Assembly (NCBI GenBank): GCA_963762605.1
Contig: CAVXLJ010000017.1
Span: 310,001-374,000, forward strand
Direction of reading: 5' to 3'
DNA: 64,000 nucleotides
Origin: CAVSRC01 sp963762605
GTDB taxonomy: Bacteria > Pseudomonadota > Alphaproteobacteria > Rhizobiales > Kaistiaceae
The position numbers and the translations under genes were made by a program. Within the stretch, counting starts at the first letter, position 1, and every line of letters begins with the position of its first letter. Shown here in pieces: positions 58,105 through 64,000 of the stretch. The notes under the pieces are model-generated. The model ran no database searches, was not told the origin of the DNA, and saw only the letters and a program-made list of their open reading frames with translations.

Positions 58105-58138
58105 GTTATAGACGCCCCCTCGACGACGCGTCTATAAC
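58105..58138. promoter_or_regulatory. Inverted repeat between the SIR2-like and pbpC genes
   Basis: GTTATAGACGC and GCGTCTATAAC are perfect 11-base inverted copies separated by 12 bases. It is 47 bases past the pbpC stop and 97 bases upstream of the SIR2-like start. It could be a terminator of pbpC, but with no T run, or an operator for the SIR2-like gene. Confidence 0.6.
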
Positions 58139-58184
58139 GCGCCGCCACGGCGCCGACGATGAGGAGCAGCCTCTTCACCGCCCC

Positions 58185-60551
58185 CTACTCCACCCTGACC
58201 GTCACGCGGTCGGACTTGCCGTCGCGGTCGACCACCGAGAGGGTGACGAAGCCGGGGCCGTCGGGCTTCCACTGCTCGGAGCGGGCGAAGGGCGTGCGCG
58301 CTATAGGTGAGCCGTTGACGAACCAGGTGAAGGGCGGCGCGCCGTTCCTCACCTTGATGACCAGCGGTTCGGGATCGCCCTCGGCAATACCGAGATCGAC
58401 CGAAACGCCGTCACGCGGATAGGCGATCACCGGATCATCCTGGCGCTGCTCGAAGGTCGCCTGGCCGGGATCGCGGAAATAACGCAAGGGGCGGGGAAGC
58501 GCCGCGGTCGAGGAGACGGTGAGCACGCCGGGCGGCGCCCGCCGCAGCGGCGCGCGCTTCGCTCCGATGCGGTCGAAGGCTTCAAACAGGATGGGCGCGG
58601 CGCTGACGATGCCCGACAGGCCGGGCACCGGCGTGCCGTCCGGCCGGCCGACCCAGACGCCGACCACGTTGGCGCCGTCAAAGCCGACCGCCCAGGCGTC
58701 GCGATAGCCGTAGGAGGTGCCGGTCTTGTAGGCGATGCGGCCGGCGATGCCATTCAACGGCGGCGGCACGCCCTGCAGGATGTCGGAAACGTACCAGGCG
58801 GCGCTCGGCGAGAGCACCGGCGCGCCGGAGAGCGCATCGGGCGGATCGCCGACGCCGTCCTTGAGCGCCACCGCCGTGCCGCCGCGGGCGATCGCCGCAT
58901 AGAGCGAGACGAGATCGCGCAGCGTCACGCCAACGCCACCGAGCCCGATGGCCAGGCCCGGCGCCGAGCTGTCTGGCAACTCGGCATGGACGGCGGCGCG
59001 CTTCAGCCGCGCCACCAGCCGTGCCGGGCCGACGGCATTGAGTGCCACGATCGCCGGCACGTTGAGCGATTCCTGCAATGCCTCGCGCACGGTCACCGTG
59101 CCGCGATGGAAGCCGTCGAAGTTCTTCGGTGCGTAGCCGCCGAAGCCGGTCGGCCGGTCCTCGATCAGCGTCTCCGGCAATGCGAGGCCCTGCTCGAAGG
59201 CGAGACCGTAGATCAACGGCTTCAACGTCGAGCCGGGCGAGCGGACGGCGCGGGTCATGTCGACATGGCCGTCGCGCTCGTCCTCGAACAGACCGGCCGA
59301 GCCAACCGAGGCGAGGATGTCGCCGCTGGCTTCGTCGGCGACGAGGATGGCGATGGAGAGTTTCGGCCCGAGGCCGGCAACGCGGTCACCGGCGAGTTGT
59401 TCCAGCGAAGCCTGCAGGTCGCGGTCGATGGTCAGGCGATGCACCGGAGCGCCGGGTTCGGCGGCAACCGCCTGCAGGGCGAGATGCGGCGCCAACAGGG
59501 GAAAGGGCTTGCGCGCCGTGGGCACGCGCTCGCTCGCCGCAGCCTCCGCCGCCTGCCTGTCGGTGACGCCTTCCGCCACCAGACGGTCGAGCACACGATC
59601 GCGCGCCGCACGGGCGGCCGCAACATCGTGGTCGGGCCGGCGCGCTTCCGGCGATTGCGGCAGGGCGACGAGAAGGGCCGCCTCGGCCGTGGTCAGGCGC
59701 TTCGGCTCCTTGCCGAAATAGGCCAGCGATGCGGCGCGTACGCCCTCGATATTGCCGCCATAAGGCGCCAGCAGCAGATAGAGGTTGAGGATCTCGTCCT
59801 TGCTGAAGCGCCTCTCCAGCTTCTCGGCGAGCGCGATCTGGCGCAGCTTGCCCATCACCGAGCGGGTGCTGTCGCCGTCGATCAGGCGGGCCACCTGCAT
59901 GGTCAGCGTCGAGCCGCCGGAGACGATATGCCCGCCGGCAAGCACGAACTGCCCGGCGGCGCGCACCAGCGCGGCCAGGTCGACGCCGCCATGCTCATAG
60001 AAGTGCTGATCCTCGTAGCCGATCAGCATCTTGAGGAATTTCGGATCGACGTCGGCCCTGGTCACCGGCAGGCGCCAGCGCCCGTCGGCGATGGTGAAGG
60101 GGCGGAGCAGCTTGCCGTCGCGATCGACGACGATGGTCGAGGTGGCGATGGCCTTCGAATCGGGCAGCGGCGGCAGGGAGGCTTCGATGGTGCGCCAGAG
60201 GATGGTCCCGCCGATGGCGGCGGCTATGGCGCCGACTGCAACCACCGTCGCGGCGATCAGAGCGAAGCGACGCCATCTTCGTCCCCTCCCCCGCCAAACA
60301 CGGGCCTGCCCGTGTTTGGATTCCATGATGCCAAAGTCGGAAACATCCGACTTTGGTGGGGGAGGGACAGGGTGAGGGGTAATGGCGAGGCCGTGCCCGC
60401 ACCCCTCACCCGGACCGCTGCGCGGTCCACCCTCTCCCGCAAGGGGAGAGGGTTCGGCTCCGTGCCACATGCCATCGCCCTGCTCCGCAAGGCGGGAGAG
60501 GGAGTCCGTGGTGGGCGTCTCGGCCATTCGGCGCGTCCCGTGCTCGCCCAC
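58185..60551 (-). CDS. pbpC: Penicillin-binding protein 1C
   Basis: The longest frame has 788 residues. After a membrane helix (about 92-116), the glycosyltransferase domain has YEDQHFYEHGGVD (catalytic Glu) and GGSTLTMQVARL. The transpeptidase has SPGSTLKPLIYG (SxxK), ESLNVPAIVAL (SxN) and YKTGTSYGYRDAWAVGF (KTG). The C-terminal biPBP_C domain ends NGSPIARTPF and VDRDGKSDRVTVRVE. It polymerises peptidoglycan in the periplasm. The first 75 or so residues are encoded by palindromic elements. The GTG at 60551 touches the upstream stop; ATGs at 60527 and 60326 (MESKHGQARVW) are alternatives. Confidence 0.93.
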   Translation of the reverse strand: MGEHGTRRMAETPTTDSLSRLAEQGDGMWHGAEPSPLAGEGGPRSGPGEGCGHGLAITPHPVPPPPKSDVSDFGIMESKHGQARVWRGRGRRWRRFALIAATVVAVGAIAAAIGGTILWRTIEASLPPLPDSKAIATSTIVVDRDGKLLRPFTIADGRWRLPVTRADVDPKFLKMLIGYEDQHFYEHGGVDLAALVRAAGQFVLAGGHIVSGGSTLTMQVARLIDGDSTRSVMGKLRQIALAEKLERRFSKDEILNLYLLLAPYGGNIEGVRAASLAYFGKEPKRLTTAEAALLVALPQSPEARRPDHDVAAARAARDRVLDRLVAEGVTDRQAAEAAASERVPTARKPFPLLAPHLALQAVAAEPGAPVHRLTIDRDLQASLEQLAGDRVAGLGPKLSIAILVADEASGDILASVGSAGLFEDERDGHVDMTRAVRSPGSTLKPLIYGLAFEQGLALPETLIEDRPTGFGGYAPKNFDGFHRGTVTVREALQESLNVPAIVALNAVGPARLVARLKRAAVHAELPDSSAPGLAIGLGGVGVTLRDLVSLYAAIARGGTAVALKDGVGDPPDALSGAPVLSPSAAWYVSDILQGVPPPLNGIAGRIAYKTGTSYGYRDAWAVGFDGANVVGVWVGRPDGTPVPGLSGIVSAAPILFEAFDRIGAKRAPLRRAPPGVLTVSSTAALPRPLRYFRDPGQATFEQRQDDPVIAYPRDGVSVDLGIAEGDPEPLVIKVRNGAPPFTWFVNGSPIARTPFARSEQWKPDGPGFVTLSVVDRDGKSDRVTVRVE
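60284..60366. repeat. Three-way-junction palindromic element at the start of pbpC
   Basis: An outer stem CCCTCCCCC (60284-60292) pairs with GGGGGAGGG (60358-60366). It encloses two perfect hairpins: CAAACACGGGC/GCCCGTGTTTG (60295-60318) and CCAAAGTCGG/CCGACTTTGG (60331-60356). The folded form would be a cross with two arms. The ATG at 60326 lies inside it, so any transcript would present this start in a structured region. Confidence 0.85.
60371..60452. repeat. Second palindromic element in the pbpC leader
   Basis: GGTGAGGGGT (60371-60380) faces ACCCCTCACC (60401-60410). GGACCG/CGGTCC and CCCTCTCCC/GGGAGAGGG follow (about 60411-60452). This is the same family as at 4920 and 10659, placed directly beside the three-way element. 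It is read as PSPLAGEGGPRSGPGEG in the protein. Confidence 0.82.
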
Positions 60552-63500
60552 CTACCGCGTCGGGCCGACCACCTCGACCGTGGTGGTGGCGGTGCGGGCG
60601 CTGAACTCCGGACGGTACATGTCCTCCACCGTCGCCGCCGGATAGGTGAACGTGCCGGGCGACACGGCGCGCACCGAATAGGCCACCGTATATTGCGTCG
60701 GGCCGCCGTCCTGGCGGTTGATGGCCGCGACGAAGCGGTCGCTCAGCGCCTCGGTGTGGTCGGCCGTGTTGGTCTTGAGCCAGTCTAGGCTCACCGTGCT
60801 GCCCGATGCCGAGATGTCCGGGTTCTCGATCTCGAAGCCGGCGGGGATCGGATCGACCACCAGCAGGCGGCCACCGGCCTCGTGCTCGGCGGTGACGGTG
60901 AGCGCCACGACAAAGCGGTCGTTCTGGCCGACCGTCGCAATGTCGACCGGCTTGCCGTCGGGCGTATAGACGGTGCGCTCGATGGTGTAGCCGTTGCCGC
61001 CGGCCGGTTCGGGCGTCAACGGGACGCCGGTTGCCGACACGACGGCTTCAAGCGGCTCGCTGCCGAGATTGGTGATCTTGACCGGCTTGGCGGCCAGCGC
61101 CTCGCCGAGGTAGCGACGGAAGAGCGGCGCGGCGATCGTCTGGCCGTCGATCGAGAAATCGGTCTTGGCCGAGTCCTTGATGAGCGCGGCGGCGGCGAGC
61201 AGCATCCAGGAATCTTCCTGGGTGCTGGTGGTGCGCTGGTCGCGCTCCATCGCCGCGATCCTCAGTGCCAGGCTGTGCAGATCGACCGAGCCGACCTCGG
61301 TCTCGGCGGCGAGCGTCAGCACCGCGGCACCGTCTCTGAGCGAGGTGCCGTAATCGCTGCGCCAGCCCTGCGCGGCCGTCTTGCGGTCGAGATCGGCCAT
61401 GGCTGATGCGAAGGCGCGTCCGGCGCGCACGCGGTCGCCATAGAGCGCCATCGCCGCGCCAAGCTGTGCCTTGGCCAATGGCGTGGCGAAAGCGTCGAGC
61501 TTGGAGTCGGTGTAGTAGCGCAGGTCGCCGATGGCCGCGCGGCCGGCACGCGCCAGCACATAGAGCGCATAGGCGATGCCCTCGCCGCCCTTGTCGAAGT
61601 CATTGGCATAGGCGACGCCGTTGGCCAGATTGTCGAGCGCGATGGTGCGTGCCACGTCGGGCACGTCGTAGCCCTTCTCCGCCGCGCGGGTGAGGAAGTC
61701 GGTGACGTAGGCATCAAGCCATAGGTCACCGCCGGCATCGTACGGACCCCACAGGCCGAAGGCGCCCGAAGCCGCCTGGTCGGCAAGCACGCCGCGGATC
61801 GCATCCTGCACGCGCTCGCGGATCTTGGCGTCGGCGGCGATGCCGACCGAGGCGGCAACATCGTCGAGATAGACCAGCGGCATGGCGCGGCTGGTCAATT
61901 GCTCGACGCAGCCATAAGGGTAGCGGTCGAGCGCAGCGAGAATGCCGGCAACGTCGAGCGGCCCGGCGCCGCCGAGCGACACCGCCACCGAGGCGGTGCC
62001 CGGCACGAACTCGGAGACAAGCGCATCGTCGATGGTGAGCGCGCCGCCGGCCGCCACCGAGAGGACGTCGCGATGGGTGATCGGCGACCCCGCCGGGCGG
62101 ACTCCGAGCGTCAGAGTCGTCGGCCAGGTCTCGCCGGTGGGCGCGGTGAGATCGACCGACACGTCGAAATCGCCGATGGCCTTCGCCTGGATGGGGATGA
62201 CGAAGGTGGCGCGCTGCTTTTCGGCCAGCGTCACCGTCCGTTCGGCATCCGCGTCCGGAAAGGCGATGCCCTCCCCGGTCGCGATCGACAGATGATAGTC
62301 GCCGGCCGCGCCGGAGACGTTGTTGATCTCGACCAGCAGGCGCGAGGAATCCTTCATCGCCAGGAAGCGCGGTATCGACGCCGTCACCACCACCGGATCG
62401 CGCACGAAGACATCCTTGCTGGCATGGCCGACGCCGTCCTTCGACCAGGCCATGGCCATGACGCGCACGGTGCCGTTGAAGTCGGGCACGTCGAAGGTCA
62501 CCGACGCCTTGCCGCTGTCGTCGACTTTCAGGATGCCCGAGTAGAATGCGAGCAGCTTCTGGGTCGGCGGCGGCGCCTTGAGCCGCGTCATGCCGCCATC
62601 GCCGCCGGAGCGCACGACGCCGGGCACCCCTTGCGTGCGGTCGATGAGGAGACCGTAGACATCACGGATCTCCATGCCGAGCTTGCGCTGGCCGAAATAC
62701 CAGTCGTCCGGCGCCGGCGCCTTGAAGCTGGTGAGGTTGAGGATGCCGACATCGACCGCGGCGACGGTGACGTAAGCCTCTTCGCCCGGCGTGAGATTGC
62801 CGATCGAGAGGGGGATCGTCATCGGTCCGCGCGGTCGCATCTCGTCGGGCAGGTCGAGCGACACCTTCAAGTCGCGATCGCCCGGGTCGACCTTGGCCCA
62901 GGTGAGGCCGAGGGCACGCGCCGGCATGCGTTTGGCGGCAATGTCCATCGGCCGATAGAGGGTCGCGGTGACATAGGCGCCGGGGCCCCACTTCGCGGTC
63001 ACCGGAAGTTCGACCGTGGTGCCGCCTGCCGGCACGTCCACCGCCTTCATGGCGATCAGCCGGTCGTCGATGACGCTGATAAGCGCGATGCCGGGGAAGC
63101 GCGGATCGAGGCGCAGCCTGGCCGTATCGCCGATGCGATAGGCGGGCTTGTCGAGCGCCACCTGCAGCGTGTCCGGCGTATCGGAGGAGGACACCGCGCG
63201 ATACCAGCCGGCATAGAACTCGACGCTGGTCGCAGCCGGATTGTCGCCGTCGTCCTCGATCGTCAGGCGGTACTGGCCCCAGTCGGTCGGGGCCTCGATG
63301 GCGGTCGGCTGATCGACCGTGAAATCGACCGTGCCGCCGGCAACGCGCGACGTATTGGTGACCAGCTCGTAGGTCCAGCGGCCGTCGGCCCGATACCACT
63401 GATAGTCGCTTTCGACGCGCTCCAGCTTCCACCTGAGGCCGGTCTTGGCCATGCGCGTGCCGTCGGGGGCGACGAGGATCGCCTGGAAACGGGCATTGGC

Positions 63501-64000
63501 GCCCTGGTCGAGATCGCCGGAGAAGAGCGGCTTGACGCCGATCATCGGCGCGGTCGGCTGGATCGGCCGGGTGAGCGTGCGCTCCACCGCGCGTCCGTTG
63601 GTGTCGGCGACGCGGATCACCAGATCGGCCTGCAGCGGATGGGTGGTGACCGGCAGATCGGGCAGGGAGACGTCGAAGCTTGCCTTGCCGTCCGTGTCGG
63701 TCGCCGCACCGATGTCCAGCGGCTGGCGCGACGGCTCGACCGAATCCTCCTTCAGCCCGAAGGTGTATCCGGGGAAGGCAGCCAGGCTGTCCACCGCCTT
63801 GATGTCGAGATCGCCCTCGATGGGGAGATCCGGCGCCGGAGCGCCATAGAGATAGCGCGCCGACAGGTCGATGGGGACCGGCTTGCCGGCATCAAGCGTC
63901 TTGTCGGCACTGTCGAGGGTGACGGCCAGCCGCTCCGGCTCGAAGTCCTCGACCAGAACGGACGTTTCGGCGACCGGCGATCCCTTGGGGTCGGCATAGA
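60552..64000 (-). CDS. Bacterial alpha-2-macroglobulin (YfhM type), N-terminus outside the window
   Basis: The frame is open to the window edge; the visible C-terminal 1149 residues include several macroglobulin beta-sandwich domains. The thioester motif is CVEQ in YPYGCVEQLTSRAMP (about 61899-61916). The alpha-toroid follows (AFGLWGPYDAGGDLWLDAYVTDFLTRAAEKGY), and the C-terminal receptor-binding-like domain ends the protein. Such proteins trap proteases in the periplasm. The pairing with pbpC, which starts immediately after its stop, is the known YfhM-PbpC arrangement and suggests repair and protection of the wall after attack. Confidence 0.94.
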   Translation of the reverse strand, partial: YADPKGSPVAETSVLVEDFEPERLAVTLDSADKTLDAGKPVPIDLSARYLYGAPAPDLPIEGDLDIKAVDSLAAFPGYTFGLKEDSVEPSRQPLDIGAATDTDGKASFDVSLPDLPVTTHPLQADLVIRVADTNGRAVERTLTRPIQPTAPMIGVKPLFSGDLDQGANARFQAILVAPDGTRMAKTGLRWKLERVESDYQWYRADGRWTYELVTNTSRVAGGTVDFTVDQPTAIEAPTDWGQYRLTIEDDGDNPAATSVEFYAGWYRAVSSSDTPDTLQVALDKPAYRIGDTARLRLDPRFPGIALISVIDDRLIAMKAVDVPAGGTTVELPVTAKWGPGAYVTATLYRPMDIAAKRMPARALGLTWAKVDPGDRDLKVSLDLPDEMRPRGPMTIPLSIGNLTPGEEAYVTVAAVDVGILNLTSFKAPAPDDWYFGQRKLGMEIRDVYGLLIDRTQGVPGVVRSGGDGGMTRLKAPPPTQKLLAFYSGILKVDDSGKASVTFDVPDFNGTVRVMAMAWSKDGVGHASKDVFVRDPVVVTASIPRFLAMKDSSRLLVEINNVSGAAGDYHLSIATGEGIAFPDADAERTVTLAEKQRATFVIPIQAKAIGDFDVSVDLTAPTGETWPTTLTLGVRPAGSPITHRDVLSVAAGGALTIDDALVSEFVPGTASVAVSLGGAGPLDVAGILAALDRYPYGCVEQLTSRAMPLVYLDDVAASVGIAADAKIRERVQDAIRGVLADQAASGAFGLWGPYDAGGDLWLDAYVTDFLTRAAEKGYDVPDVARTIALDNLANGVAYANDFDKGGEGIAYALYVLARAGRAAIGDLRYYTDSKLDAFATPLAKAQLGAAMALYGDRVRAGRAFASAMADLDRKTAAQGWRSDYGTSLRDGAAVLTLAAETEVGSVDLHSLALRIAAMERDQRTTSTQEDSWMLLAAAALIKDSAKTDFSIDGQTIAAPLFRRYLGEALAAKPVKITNLGSEPLEAVVSATGVPLTPEPAGGNGYTIERTVYTPDGKPVDIATVGQNDRFVVALTVTAEHEAGGRLLVVDPIPAGFEIENPDISASGSTVSLDWLKTNTADHTEALSDRFVAAINRQDGGPTQYTVAYSVRAVSPGTFTYPAATVEDMYRPEFSARTATTTVEVVGPTR

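Overview
The window is GC-rich, tightly packed chromosomal DNA with many 4-base start/stop overlaps. It carries short GC-rich palindromic elements, some of them translated inside genes. With the Agl-type sugar transporter, the Pot/Puu polyamine genes, the Urt urea transporter and the Zwf/Edd (Entner-Doudoroff) genes, this suggests an alphaproteobacterium of the Hyphomicrobiales (Rhizobiales). I cannot name the genus from the sequence. I see no rRNA, tRNA, CRISPR array, transposase or integrase.

Layout. 1-3093: the end of an AsmA-like gene, then an EF-hand protein, an ECF sigma factor, a membrane anti-sigma candidate and a Metal_resist-type periplasmic sensor. 3118-11321: a polyamine regulon, with potFGHI on the minus strand divergent from a puuA/cupin/puuB-like catabolic set interrupted by a GIY-YIG gene. 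11386-19149: an MFS exporter, then a CerR-like TetR regulator leading an HlyD/ABC/permease/permease exporter operon (YbhGFSR type). 19197-26411 (minus): cytochrome c, an OmpR-type two-component pair, a small exported protein, a MATE pump, an MliC-domain protein and an SMP-30 lactonase. 26559-30118: zwf and edd. 30122-36981 (minus): an assimilatory sulfate reduction operon (cysG, DUF2849, cysI, cysH, DUF934) continuing into VOC and TauE/SafE genes, followed by a DUF4386 gene. 37162-45445: an aglEFGK sugar importer, with aglG frameshifted, divergent from its LacI regulator, which is followed by dgoK, dgoA and a GNAT gene. 45566-46627: a cytochrome b561 gene divergent from a MarR gene. 46624-52371 (minus): urtABCDE. 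52689-56953: a hybrid sensor kinase whose sensor is a whole NCS1 permease, with its LuxR-type response regulator. 56968-58008: a lone SIR2-like gene. 58185-64000 (minus): an alpha-2-macroglobulin and penicillin-binding protein 1C.

How they fit together. The window joins uptake of nitrogen (polyamines, urea), sugar and sulfur with their regulators and first catabolic steps. The most interesting unit is the NCS1-permease/histidine-kinase/receiver fusion with a LuxR-type partner beside the urea transporter. By architecture it resembles the SLC5-fused kinase CbrA and may sense urea or another nitrogenous solute through a transporter fold. Also notable are a SIR2-like protein with a Tyr where the family usually has His, apparent single-base frameshifts in aglG and in the hybrid kinase, and palindromic elements that add coding sequence to an amine oxidase and to PBP1C.
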